Below are positions 25,131-38,359 of a DNA stretch of 64,000 nt, one piece after another. A model generated the notes under the pieces. That model saw only the letters and a list, made by a program, of their open reading frames with translations. It was not told the origin of the DNA and did not search any database. The stretch spans positions 73,604,869 to 73,668,868 of the forward strand of contig CM063502.1 of the NCBI GenBank assembly GCA_032207245.1, in the 5' to 3' direction. A program made the translations under genes and the position numbers. This DNA is from Pardosa pseudoannulata (taxonomy: Eukaryota > Arthropoda > Arachnida > Araneae > Lycosidae). The first letter of the stretch is position 1; each line of letters opens with the position of its first letter.

Positions 25131-26079
25131 CTCAAAATTGTATAGTTCTGTATTAGGAAAAATTATGTAATTATCTCGTAATTTAGTTATAATAACATAT
25201 TTAGCAAACTTGTTTTCAAAATTAGAAATAACGTGACGGTATACATTATTTTAATGGTTTTAAAAGTTTTAACACGATTGCATGATGTAATCATGCACTC
25301 GTGTTAAAATTTTGATGGCATGATTTAATGAAAAATTTAATTTATTAATTGCATCTCTATCCGATTTTATTTTCAAATTAAGATATTCTGCGATTTATGC
25401 ATGCGACACTTTAAATACTCAAATACACACTTTAAATACTCAAGTTATTTCAATAGATAATACTTAATAATTTTGAATTTACACTTCGATTAATTTTTAT
25501 CCCGCAATAAATATTTTATAACCAATATTCTAAACATTACCTCCATTAACAGTTTAAAAAATTATAATAAATATTTTTTAATAAAACTACTGTATTATCG
25601 AAATTTTTTTTAAATCTCCTTTGAAACTTTTTCAAAAGTAAAACCTCTATTGTGCTTAGAATGTAATAGAATACGTGATAACAAATATAACATAAAATAA
25701 ATTAAATTTGTGGGTGAAGGATTAAAATTTTTTGTACTTTTTCTATCTCTATTTACAGCTGCTATAATTTTTACAAATTAATGCAAAATTAAATGCCAAA
25801 ATGTAATAATTTGCCAATAAAGACTGCAACTAAAAAACTCTTTTTTCTTAATGGTTTAAGCAGTTATTCTTATCTCTATTCTGGTTTAAAGACATACCAC
25901 AAAAATCAGCTGACAATTTAAGAAACTTTAATTTTAATAAGCTCTACATAAGCAAGAAATTACATTGATTATTGATCTTGCATTTGCAAGAATGTAATAA
26001 AAGTATGCAATATCTGTCGATGATAAATTAACATGATAAACCTTTATTTAAAATGGTTTATTCTTAGTAATATATTTAT
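25131..26079. other. AT-rich sequence with one hairpin
   Basis: No gene was recognised. The only structure noted is an imperfect hairpin at 25,267-25,309 whose 19-bp arms ('ttttaacacgattgcatga' and its partner) pair with one mismatch. Confidence 0.5.
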
Positions 26080-27827
26080 TAATCAAAATATTATATATAC
26101 ATTGTCCCGAAAATTATGAATTCTTTCTAAATTTTCATTTATTAAGTCCTAATAAAGATAGAAATAAAAAATCAGGAATATAGGTCGTAAACATAAAAAT
26201 TTCACCCAAAAAAATTCAGTAAATATTAAATAGAAGTTTTAAAACATGAAAAGTGCTTTAAAATGTTTCTTAGGTTCATCAACGCCAGATAGCGTACATA
26301 GGAGTTAGGACGTTTACTGAGAGAGGGCGGTTACTTCCATTACTGACAGTTGAAATCCCAAAAGTTTTAACTCTTGTAAGACAGAAATTTATTTTAAAAA
26401 ATTTATGAAATAGTTTAATAAAAAATTTTAATTTTGAAAAGTTTATGTAAAGTGTTTAAAATACAAACTCATAGTGTAAAGAACTCTAAGATCCATAAGC
26501 CGGAGTTATGAAGGCGGAGTCATGGGATGACTGACAGCTGCGAGACATGTGAAATTAACTGGAAGGAAGTTTATTAGAGTAAAAGAATTTAATATACTAA
26601 ATATTTATGGAAAGAAGATAACAGATTAGAAATGTCATCGTTAAGAGGGTGAATATTTCCACAATTTTAGAAAAATATTAAACTGGAAGAAATGCAATAA
26701 TCCCAATATTAAAATAAATGTTATTAAAAAAAAGCGGAGTCTATTTACTGGTGCACAGGAGGCGAGTTTAAAGAACTTATTAATTTATTCTTTACAGTTT
26801 ATTGACTATATAAACATTTCAGAGATATATAAAAACAAATAGAGTGGAGTGTTACGATTGAAACATTTCTCTGATAATTTAATTCATTAATCTTCCAAGT
26901 TTAAAAATATTTTTATGGATTAAAAACAATTGAATTTAAGAATGATATATTATAATAAATCACACATATTATAATAAACACATATTATAATAAATCACAT
27001 ATATTATAATAAATCACACAAAAATGATACACAAATAAATATGCGTATGTATGTACGTTCACATTTATACATATATAACCATTTCTATACATATATATAC
27101 ATAACTTTTCAGCTTAGTAAAATTACATTAATATAAATTAAATTTGATGCAATGCTACAATAGTACAGTTTATTTTACTATTATTTTGCGAAAAAATGTC
27201 AGCTGGATTTTATAAGAATAAATATATGGACATGCTGGAATGAACATGTTTATATGGACAATGTTGTAACTCCTTCCGAGCACACCAACGTATTACAGCT
27301 TGTTAACATCTAGATATAAGAGGAGATTCTTAATTCAGCAATGATCATTTCCCCCGACGAAGGAGGAACTGAATTTTGAAGTACTGAAACCGATCAGTCT
27401 GACTCAGTGAACTTGTTACACAGAACTTCCTTAAATTTTCATGAATAATTTTACTAAAAAATTAAAGTGGTAAATGCTAAAATGCATTTGAATTGGATTC
27501 ATAAATACATACATATATAAGATATAGGAAAAGATTCTTAATTCAGCAATGATCATTCCCCCGACGAAGGAGGAAATGAATTTTGAAGAACTTGAAACTG
27601 ATGTATTTCACAAAGTGACGAAATCTGTTGAAGAATTTCCTGGGGTACCTTGGCCGAAAAAGAATTAATTATCAGGTGTCCAGTCTTTTAAGTTAATACA
27701 TAATAAATATAAAAATGCAAGTCTTTGTGATGAGATAAAAAAAAAGTACTAGTTCCTTAACAAGTTAAATAATTAAAATGAATAAAAATTTAAATGATAA
27801 GAAAAAAAAATTTAAGGATAGCAAAAC

Positions 27828-27874
<47 letters not shown>

Positions 27875-27878
27875 TATA

Positions 27879-27944
<66 letters not shown>

Positions 27945-28280
27945 GAAAATACTGTACGAGACAGTAAAGGTGTATGATGATTTACGATAAAATTAAACTT
28001 AAATTAAGTAAGGAAAAAATAAAAGTGAATACAAGTGATAATTAAGTTAAAATTAACAATTAAGTTCAGCTTAAAATTGGTGACGAGAAAAACTCAGACC
28101 AGGTTCTGTGGCGCCATCTCGTATTTCACAAAGTCACTTAACTTAAATTTTTATGAATACTTTTAATTTTAAATTAAATTAGATTTTAATTTAATTTTAA
28201 AATTAAAGTAGGTAATGCTAAAATGCATTTGAATTTGATTCATAAATACATACATATATAAGCTCATGTATGTGTATATC
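26080..28280 (+). repeat. duplicated block X, copy 1
   Basis: 26,080-26,790 aligns with 52,255-53,050 ('aaagatagaaataaaaaatc', 'gacgtttactgagag', 'gaaggcggagtcat', 'ggaggcgagtttaaagaact'). 27,000-27,210 aligns with 54,360-54,570. The 27,305-27,620 and 28,110-28,265 parts align with 54,700-54,905. Inside copy 1 the block around 'aattcagcaatgatcattcc' is itself repeated two to three times. No coding frame is present. A poly(T)/(TA) tract lies at 27,830-27,941. Confidence 0.7.
27830..27941. repeat. poly(T)42 followed by (TA)n
   Basis: About 40 consecutive T residues run directly into TA repeats. A reverse-oriented poly(A) tail of a lost retroposon is one reading, but no retroposon body was recognised beside it. 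Confidence 0.95.
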
Positions 28281-29044
28281 ACAGGATTACAGGATGCAGT
28301 TGATACAGAACTGCCTGGGCCAAGCCCTCTAGTTCTCTAATACATGGGAGTTTGGCAGAACAACACTATAGAATTTATTTGGCATTTGTTATAATATCCT
28401 GCATAATTATATAATTTGTGTTAATTCTAAATTTAGTCTTCCATAAATTTTTATTGTACTTTGAAACAGAAGAAATCCCTTTTCGTTTTATATCCTAATA
28501 TCTATTATTCTTTTTGTTTATAATGACTTCATTTAAGCCGTCACTTCGCAATAGCGGATCGTAATGGATGAACATTTCTTCGACCTAAAATTTAATCAAA
28601 TACCATCGCTTGATGTGCTTCAGCATCGAATAAGAATATTGTTAGTTGAATTTTAGTGTTGCTGTATATTTTACATCTATGTACATACACACTTATAAAT
28701 GTATATGTACCTCCCTATCTCTTTTTCTCTCTCATTATAGGACTTCTGAAGTCAGGGATGAATAACATAATCAATGATTGTGTAAAGTCAAAATTTTAAC
28801 TCCTGTAAAAAAATTAATAAAAATAGTAATAAAATATGTGAAATAACATTTATGATACATAAGAAAAATATGTAACTCAAAGCATTAAAATGCTTAAATT
28901 TTTTTTTTAAATAAGCAGTGGACTCATTGATGACTCAAGATTCATTGATCAAAGTTGGAACTCAAAGGTAACTGACATAAAGTGCAATAAAAAATAGATG
29001 GGGATAAAGTTTTAAGAGAAAAAATATGCATATACATACATATA

Positions 29045-29284
<240 letters not shown>

Positions 29285-29515
29285 AATTTATACATATATA
29301 TTTATATGCACACACAAATATATTTGTATTTTTTATGAATTTCATAAATAATAAATATATATGCCTATATTCATATACTTATTTTAAAAACTTATATTTT
29401 AAACTCTTAAAGTATTTTGATACGGTTCTAAGAGTTATTTCCTTACTAACATATGGTGTGATATTAACAACATGTAAATCTGTAAATAAAAAAACTTCAA
29501 AGTTATTTATATATT

Positions 29516-29622
<107 letters not shown>

Positions 29623-31639
29623 CACAGTTAAATGTTACACGTTATAGGTATATTTCAAATTTTTGAAACACAGTTAAATGTTACACGTTAAATATACCAA
29701 ATTTTAACCGTTTTTAAAATATATTATATATATTTCATTATTTAATTATACACATATATAAATAAAGCATCTAAGCTTGATAAAAGATTCTCATTTTCTT
29801 ATCAAATACGTGCAGTTTTCAATGTTTAAATTTTAGTATTGTTGTAACCTTTACAGAACATTAGAATAAATTCTTTATACCATATTCTTTATACCTATAC
29901 CTATATATTCTTTATAACCTAAGCTCAATTGTTAAGCGATCATTCACAAACTTTAGATTGTAAGAATTTCCCATTGTTAGTACAATATTAAACAAATAAA
30001 ACTTTTCTTTGAATCTGATGTGAAAAGGTAAAATTAATCCTTTTCAAAAAAAGGCTTTCTTATGTTTTTCACCTTAGTTGATAATGGAACTCAAGAAACT
30101 TAATTTCATTCAGTAGTTTTATTTTTCATTTTATTATTGAGATGAAATCAAACGTGTCTTATTACCGATTAATTTTGATCTGGATGGCTAAGGTCGGGGC
30201 AGGATATCAACCGACCTCTTACCGATTATCTTTATCAGCAAATGAGACGTTATTTTTAAATGTATGAGTCACACCCGCTATATGTTATCCCAATTTGAGC
30301 ATAAATAGCAACTATTTAGGGTATGTAACCGTTTTTATCTTAGATTTTTATCTTGGAGAGATGTGTTTTTTAATGAACTATGAGATGTCTATAAAATCTA
30401 ACAGTTATTCTTATTTCCAAAAAAAAAAAAACATTTTTGTTGATTTTATCAATTTCATATATAGTTTATTCTTGTTTTTTTCTTTAATAAGAGATTTCTG
30501 TTTTTTTTTTTTTTATCTTATCTAAATCTGCTATATTTTTTCTCTATGAAAATATTGAGTTGTATTTTAGAGTTACAATCTAAAACATTTTGTATTTTTG
30601 TGTTGTTCTAACTCAAATTATAACAATTTTAATTTTCATGTGTATACTAAACAAGTTTTATTTCTGATTTAACAATAGTCAATGAATAGAAATTTAATTT
30701 TAAAAGAAATATTTTTAATTTTTTATATAAACATGATAAAAAATTTAAAATAATTTATGAAAAACATAAATTCTTCTCAGGAAATAACTATGTGAACTGT
30801 AAAATTATGTTTTAAAAAATTATACGAAAGTAAAATGTTCGAATGATTTTACTATTAATGAAATTTCCATTTGGGAAGAATTTTCGAAAGTAAAAATTAA
30901 TAAACAGCCATTTATTCCATGTTTTGAAAGAGAAATATATTATTTGTGTTTTTATGAGAGAATTTTTAATTTAATTATTGAAATATGGTAGACTGTATTA
31001 ATTGTACAAAACTATAAAAATGATATTTGTGTTATGAAATTAAAAACAGTGTCATAAATAGATACAATATTATGTGAACTGAAAATATATTAGATTGTCA
31101 CTAATCTAAATGGTTAAAAGGTGATAATAAAAAGCTTCAAAAATCTGAATAACTAAAAGGTTGCATGAATCTGATCTTTGCCAACATTAATTAAAGTATT
31201 GCAGGAAAAACAGAGACAGAGAGACGAGAAAGATATGCAATATCGTTTTTATACCACCCTTGTTAAAAGTTGTTGAGAAAAGCTTCCTTTAACCTACTCA
31301 GTGTTTGTAAACTAAGAAGGTTATTATTAAGGATTAAGTGAGGTTTTTAAATTAAGAATGTGAGAAACGTATATTGCTCTATGGGAAATACATACACTTA
31401 TTAACCTGCTTGAATCATCATATTTTCGGGAACTAGTCAAAGTGCAATATAAATCACCAAAAAAAAGTGACCCCGTTATTAACCTGAAACTTAGCAAACT
31501 CAAAAGTGTCTTAATTTAATACATGATCATTCAGAGAATGATTCTTTAAACATCACCAGTGATTAATTCTATCAACCAGCTAAAAATGCTGAGTAATTTC
31601 TTATAAACACATATTCTATAAAATAATACTGATAACTAT

Positions 31640-31664
31640 AATATATATATATATATATATATAA

Positions 31665-31735
<71 letters not shown>
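31640..31735. repeat. (TA)n array, left flank of MITE
   Basis: TA repeat with one 'taaaga' interruption, ending at the first base of the miniature mariner. The matching array in copy 2 (about 47,986-48,019) has no insertion. Confidence 0.95.
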
Positions 31736-31737
<2 letters not shown>

Positions 31738-32332
31738 ATGTGGCCATAATTAAACTGACAGTTCTCACAGTGTTCTGTAGCGTGATCTATTTGCGAGAAT
31801 GATGCCACATTTTGTAGGAAGATTAAACAATACGGAGAAATAACGAATCCGCGAAAAAACAAATTAGTTCCAAAATCACCGATAGGGAATATTTGGCGCT
31901 GTGTTATAGAAAATAGAGTGTTAACAAATGCAAATCAATACGGAATAAAATTACCTTTTATTATGCACATTTTCTGATTTAGTTCAAGTGCAATATGGCA
32001 ACACTTTTAAAAAAGAGTAAAATCTACATAAACACCGATAAAGTCTCGTGATCTGCAATATCACGTACGCTGAGCAGAAGAAGACGTTCTTTATTCAAAT
32101 TTCAAGTTACATCATTGGCACAGTTAAGAATTTAATTTTCGTATTGATTTGCATTTGTTAACACTCTATTTTCTATTACACAACGCCAAATATTCCCCTA
32201 GCGGTAACTGGTGACTTTTGGAACTAATTATTTTTTTCCTTTTAATCTTCTTACAAAATGTAACGTCATTCTCGCAAATAGATCGCGCTACAGAACACTG
32301 TGAGCAGTCTCAGTTTAATTATGGCCACCCGA
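31736..32332. mobile_element. MITE: deletion derivative of the 12,228 mariner
   Basis: Both TIRs match those of the element at 12,228-14,026 ('gtggccataattaaactgac', 'ttggcgctgtgttatagaaa', 'atctgcaatatcac'). The two sequences run together until 'attggcacagt' (about 12,622 in the long copy). The MITE then jumps to sequence equivalent to about 13,808. The missing 1.19 kb is essentially the transposase gene. TA flanks both ends. Block Y copy 2 lacks it, giving an empty site near 48,019. Confidence 0.85.
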
Positions 32333-33009
32333 TATATATATGGGATCTGTGAATATTTTGAAACATCGTTAAAGGGTTAATATTAAACTTACAAAATTTT
32401 AATAATTTATTAAATATTCTGCTTCAACAGCAATGTATATGTATTTATAAAAAAAATGCAATTTAGCAATTTTAAGCGACTTTTCAAAAGTGTAAGGGAC
32501 TGAAAGAATCCATTTCATGGAATTACTTCAAAATGATCTTTTACAGCCTCAACAACCTCATCGTTGGAATGAAAACGTTGACTACAATAATTTTTATTTA
32601 GATTTTATTATTTACATAGACATGAGAAAAATAGCAGGATGTTTTATCCTTTTTAGTTGTTGTTCAAAAAATTTTATGTTTATCTTGCTGTTTGAGTTGA
32701 TGCATTGTCAGGATGAAATATTAAACTCTTTAATAATAACAGAAAGATATATCGTCCTATATAATTTAGATTTAACTGCCCCCTGCTACTACATCTTGAT
32801 GATTTTGTATGGTCTGTATATCTGAAGATAAAAAAACAGTATGCATTCCTTTTTCACTGCTCATTGTCATTTCACCATGCTAGTTTCCGTGGAAGACTTA
32901 AATCTTATTTTCTTGACTTGTTGAAATTATACAGAATATTTCTATATTCCATCACTAGTTGGGATTTTACAAATAAGCTGATATCCGTATCTTAATGTAG
33001 CTAAATTCT

Positions 33010-34075
33010 TCAAATAGGGACATAGTTGTTGTTGTTGCCATTGCTAGACGACATCTATAAGTTTACTCACCCTCAAAAACTCATAGATTAGCACAGGAAA
33101 ATTTAATAGGTCGTCGAAGGACAAACCGACACACTTAAGAGTGTGTGCCGGAGAAACCTGATCTTGTTTACATTTTGAACAAAACAAGGGGTTTTTTTAC
33201 TACCCTGGAAGACAAGGTGTCTTAGATGAGCAATAAAAAAGCGGGAAATATCTGTCTCGATATATCTGTCACAGTTCATTGCTAGGAATTCACCAGCCAT
33301 AGTTTTTACCTCAAGTAAACAACTGTAATTATCAAATATTTACCGTCAAGTAAAAATGCACTTATACCTCGCTCGATAGTTCTACCTGTTTGCCTTCCAC
33401 ATTGGAAAGTCCAATGGAAAGTCTGTAGGCATTAAGAAGGAGGTCCAATTGCTAACATAATTTTCTGTCATACAGTAAATTTTTTCTGTCCCTACCGTAA
33501 ATTTTTCTGTCTTATTGTAATTTTTTTTTTCATTTTTCTTTTATTCTTTGTAGAATCCTTGGAGATATAAGTAAATTATATGCACCAAGCAAAACCCAGG
33601 ATCTCAGGCAACTCTTTATAAACTTTACTGTCCTATGAAATTGTCTACTACTATTTACACACGGAAATAATAAAGGGAAATATTTCTTGGAGTTTTAAAT
33701 GAAGGAATGACGTTCCATTTATTTCGAAAGGAGAGCAATAAGTATGATGTAAAGTTTATGTATATCCTGAGATTGTGATCAAAATGATAAAAATTGAGCA
33801 TATATTTAATATATTTTTATCAGTTAAAACTTTTTAATAATAATTCTTATTTTAGCTCACGTGAACAAGACGTCTTCCAAAAATTGGGAACATTTTATAA
33901 AAAACTTTCATTTATCATCCAAATATATTGGAAAGTATATATCTGAAAAAAAAATGTAGACACATATAAAGTTAATAAGTGTGTTATTCAGCCAAATTAA
34001 AATCCAACCTATCCTTCTCTATCAGCGATTTATAAAGAGAAAATAACTTACGCAAGATCCTCGTTTGCTCAAAAC
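33010..34075. other. 1.1-kb segment present only in block Y copy 1
   Basis: The corresponding place in copy 2 is near 48,680-48,700. It holds no recognised gene. A 65-codon minus-strand frame at 33,103-33,300 has some cysteines but matches no family I know. No TIR or target duplication was found, so an insertion here or a deletion in copy 2 are both possible. Confidence 0.45.
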
Positions 34076-34669
34076 AGTTTTTGTAATCACATTAATAACT
34101 CTAACACAATTTCGTAATCGGTCAATAACTATGGAGCGAAATTTATTGCTATCCAGAGATTCTGTTCAGAATTAAAATCTCTGGGAACTCAATAGATACT
34201 TTTTATGAAGATTTCTTATTATTGCTGTCTAGTAACTTATCACTTACATGGACAAATGTTTGACAAAACGGACAAAATGTTGTGGAAAATACTTATCTTT
34301 CTATATCTTCCTCTGTCGATTGTGATTTCTAAAAATAGGTGCTTCTGTTAAAAAATCAATAATGTTTTTTATTCAAAAAACAAATAGATCTACATGAGCT
34401 TCCAAAAAAGACACTTTTTTCAAACAGCCATCCATAAGCGGTCCAAAGGAAATTGGTACACATCTAAAAATGGACGGTAATTTCTGTCTTCAAAAACTTC
34501 GCCTTTTTCTCCGATACTTATAGCTAAAAAGGACAGTCACCAAATAGAAAAATTTCTCCCAAAGAAAAAAAGTCAATTAAGAATTTCTAAGAGAAGCATA
34601 TCAAGAAAACTGATTCTTAACAAGTATATTCATACATAGAGGACGAGGAATGCTACAGCTAAGAATATA

Positions 34670-35166
34670 CACTGGTGTGAAAAATTAAGCAACATGTGGG
34701 TTTTTTGTTATAACTCCAAGAGAAATCATCTGAGAGACATGAAATTCAGAAATGAGGGACAGTATTATGTACATAAAGGATGACGACAGTATTGGCGCTG
34801 AAAAAGGAATACAATGTATCCGGTATGGAATTAAACAAAAACAAGCTTTACTGAACGCATAGTATCGTGACTCATGATTGTCTATACAAGAGGAAGAACA
34901 ACAAGTATATGTTCCTTAATATGGGGTATGCCCTCCCCTAAGTGCAATGGTTGTTTCGTACCGTCACTGCATATACAGAACCAGATGGTCCAACATTTCT
35001 TGCTGCAAAGTGCCCATTCCGCAATCAGCATCTGTTTCAGTTGTTGGGTATTATCCGGAGGATGTAAGCGTGCTGCAATGCGTCTCCCCAAAGCATCCCA
35101 CACATGTTCGATGGGATTTAAATCAGGGGAGTACGTTGCCCAATCCATTCGAGTTGCACACCAGTG
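34670..35166 (-). mobile_element. miniature Tc1-like element with TA target duplication
   Basis: Perfect terminal inverted decamers 'cactggtgtg' and 'cacaccagtg' are each flanked by TA. At 497 bp it is about one third of a full Tc1. It keeps the C-terminal third of a transposase on the minus strand (next entry). Block Y copy 2 reads straight through at 49,291-49,294, an unoccupied TA site. Confidence 0.85.
34882..35148 (-). pseudogene. Tc1-like transposase C-terminal fragment
   Basis: The frame begins 'MDWATYSPDLNPIEHVWDAL' and continues 'GRRIAARLHPP', which is the third catalytic Glu region and C-terminal helix of Tc1-type DD34E transposases. It closely resembles the same region of the 41,663 transposase (WPAYSPDLNPIEHVWDMLGR). 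After about 55 residues the similarity is lost. The DNA-binding domain and the first two Asp residues are deleted, so it has no activity of its own. Confidence 0.8.
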
Positions 35167-35700
35167 TATTAAACATTATACTCAAAATCTACACCGACAA
35201 CAACCTGGCTTTGGTGCTGTTCTTTTTGCAATTAAATTTGATTAATTTTCTAAGGAATGCAAAAGCCTACTCTTTTGGTACACCAAGAAGAGAATTATCG
35301 ACTCGTTGTTTCATATTAGTTGAAATTCCTAATGCAAATATGACGAAATGAATATTTGTGAAAACTGTTAGTCGGACAATAAATGTTATATTTTATCAAG
35401 ACATCTTAAGAAATTAACTCTATATGTAAAATTTAAATTACTATCAATTTAATCAACTTTATAGTATGTAACTTCAATGCATAAAACATTTTAAAATTCA
35501 CATCGAGAAAAGAAATATTCTTTTATCTTTCTTAATAAATTCGTAAATATTTTTGTATCACATTACCCCAATGAGTGGGATGTGCAATCAAAATCAAAAT
35601 GTACCCTAATCTTCTCTATCAGCATTTTATAAGAGATAAATCATTTAAATACAGAAGTTCTTGACTATTTACGATTAAAATTAGGTGCTGTCGTGCAATT

Positions 35701-36829
35701 GTCAATCATTTAGAAAATGTTACTACGCTAAATATTTGATTTCTCAATTAAAGGCACATATCTGTAAGTCAAATCAATTAGTAGAGCTCGAAATCTTTTT
35801 TAATCAATTGCGATAAAAGATTTAAAGAAAAAATTTCGCATAAACATGTATCAAAAGAATTTGTGTTTTAGAAGTAGCCCTGAATTCGGATTATTTTAAT
35901 GATGTAGCAATTCCTCGAAATGCAATTTTAGTACTAAATTTTTTTTTCAAAGACATATTAGTAAGTAAAATTGACTATGTATTGGGATAACACATAAAGG
36001 TTATTTAATATTAAAAATTATTAACGTGGCATTTTATCCTCACTAACAATGTGTAAATTTTAAGCTAAGATCTATTTCGTCTGTAAATAAGTTTATGGTT
36101 TTGTCATAGTATTTTAAGGTGTTTCATTTTCCATTTGGCAGGAATGCGTCCGTTACTTTATGTGTTTGATATTCCGATCCGGTTATAATCCACACAGAAC
36201 TAGCGAGAAATAGAAAATTTTCCTGTTTAATAAACCTTCTAAAATTGGATAAAACATAGATTACAGCATGAGGATGTGATCAGAAGCTTATAGTTAATTA
36301 GCAATAAAATGTACTTTTGGAGACAGAAACTTCGTGGGTATAGAGCTAGATTGCGGTGAACTTTTTTTTCATATATATATCAAGTAATAAACTTCACACA
36401 TTTTATTCAAAAGCTGAGTTCTCGGAATTCGAATATATTTAATTCTCCCTCATATTTTCGGTCTATATAGTTATTGGAATATATGGGCTCCAGATTGTGA
36501 TGATTTAAAACAATAAATCTCTGACAATTACGGTTACAGTGACAAAATTTCGAAATTTTCGATTGGCAACACCCATTTTTTTCGTGTGCAAATTGATCAG
36601 GGCATGGAAAACCTTTAATGGCGTTGGAACGAAACACGTATGACGCAAATTGGCGGCGTAAAACATTTGCAAATAATAGCATCGTAAAGAACCAATGATA
36701 ACGAAAGAGATGAGAGGGAAAAGACTTTTATTCGAATTACAAATTTTCAACGTGGCCACCTTCGCAGATGATGACGCATTGCATTCGACAGATTGTAAAT
36801 AAAAAGGACGAACTTATCATGACAGGAGG
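35701..36829. other. AT-rich sequence, nothing recognised
   Basis: Lies between the end of block Y copy 1 and a mariner relic. Two overlapping minus-strand frames at 36,407-36,759 have no recognisable domain. Confidence 0.5.
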
Positions 36830-37735
36830 ATTTTGTAGAACTTCCCGTTTTATGACATCTTTCAAGTTTGACGAATTCCGGGGATTTGATTTCAGAACCA
36901 GAAATCCATCAGAGTGATGTTGGGTGAACGAGGTGGCCTCGCAGCTGCAAAATTACGGTTGATGACTCTATCACCAAAGTGCTGTTGCAGCACTTCTCGA
37001 ACACTTCTGGCAATGTGTGGAGGAGAACCATCTTACATCTATACAATTTCATTAATGACATTTCGCTGCTGCAATTCTGGAACTGCCTAACTCTCCAACA
37101 TTGCTTTATACCGAGCACCTGTGACGAAGCACATTTTCATACCAATGGATGTGACTTCTAGAAAGAAGTAAGGGCCCAGTATGAATGTCACTGTGACGCC
37201 GCACCACACAGTCCCGTATATGTCGTATAAAGGTACTGGTGCCACACAGTGAAGATTTTCCTCTGCTCAATGAACGCAGTTCTTGGAGTTTGCGTTCCCA
37301 GTCAGGGCGAAATGTGCTTCATCCGTCTATAATATCCGCAACGGCCACCTGCTATCATCATCATCATCATGTCTGATGAGAAAAAAATTCACAAAGTCGA
37401 CATGCTGTTGGTTGTCTCCCAGTTCCAACGACTGGACACGCTGGAATCGATAAGGAAACATAAGCAGAACAGAGCGCAGAATTTGGAGAACTGTGGTTTT
37501 CGGTACATAGCGGGATATTCCAGATCGCGGTCTATCACATGTCCATCCCGTTTCTTCAAATTTCTGTACTAAATTACGTACACTTTTTACGGAACTTGGG
37601 CTTATGATTTTAGCTTATGATTTGGACGATAAACTCGCACTGCTTCGGTAGCATTTTCTTCGGTCAGATAAAATAGCTTTATAAATTCACCTCATTGTTT
37701 CCCTGATAGTGTCATTTTCTTCACACGAAACGAAA
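36830..37735 (-). pseudogene. mariner-like transposase (DD41D type), broken
   Basis: On the minus strand, from 5' to 3': a faint N-terminal region, 'TDEAHFALTGNANSKNCVH' with the first catalytic Asp (about 37,300), 'TVWCGVTVTFILGPYFF', 'DGSPPHIARSVREVLQQHF' with the second Asp, 'INRNFAAARPPRSPN' and 'ITLMDFWF' with the third Asp. The second and third Asp are 41 residues apart. Stops and frame changes occur throughout. It belongs to the same broad group as the 12,690 pseudogene but is a different family. No TIRs were found. It lies just upstream of block Y copy 2. Confidence 0.75.
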
Positions 37736-38151
37736 CGAATTAGCCTGAACATGAAGAAATTTGTGTCTAATCATTGAAATATTTTATAATATCCTGTTGC
37801 GTAATTATATAATTTGTGTTAATTGTAAATTTATCCTTTCATCAATTTTTATTGTACTTTGAAATAGAAGAAATCACTCTTCTTTTTATGTTCTAATTTC
37901 TATTATTCTCTTTGTTTATAGTAACTTCATGATTTATCTTGCTGGGACTTAAACCTGTCAGTTCACAATCGTGGATCACAATGGTTGGAGATGCTTTCCA
38001 GCTAAGATGTATGCAAATACCATCGCTTGAGGTGCTTCAGCATTGAAGAAGAATAGATTTTGTTGAGTTTTTAGTCTTGCTCTATATTTTAAATCTATGT
38101 GCATACACACTTATAAATGTATATGTAAATACCTCTCTCTCTTTCTCTCTG

Positions 38152-38345
<194 letters not shown>

Positions 38346-38359
38346 TTCACATATGCATA

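Noticed and set aside
32517..32825. 102-codon plus-strand frame as a possible small gene
   Set aside because: The duplicated copy at about 48,200-48,530 is interrupted by stops and indels, and no domain is visible.
33103..33300. 65-codon minus-strand frame with cysteines as a possible zinc-finger protein
   Set aside because: Cysteine spacing fits no known finger, the frame is short, and no second copy supports it.
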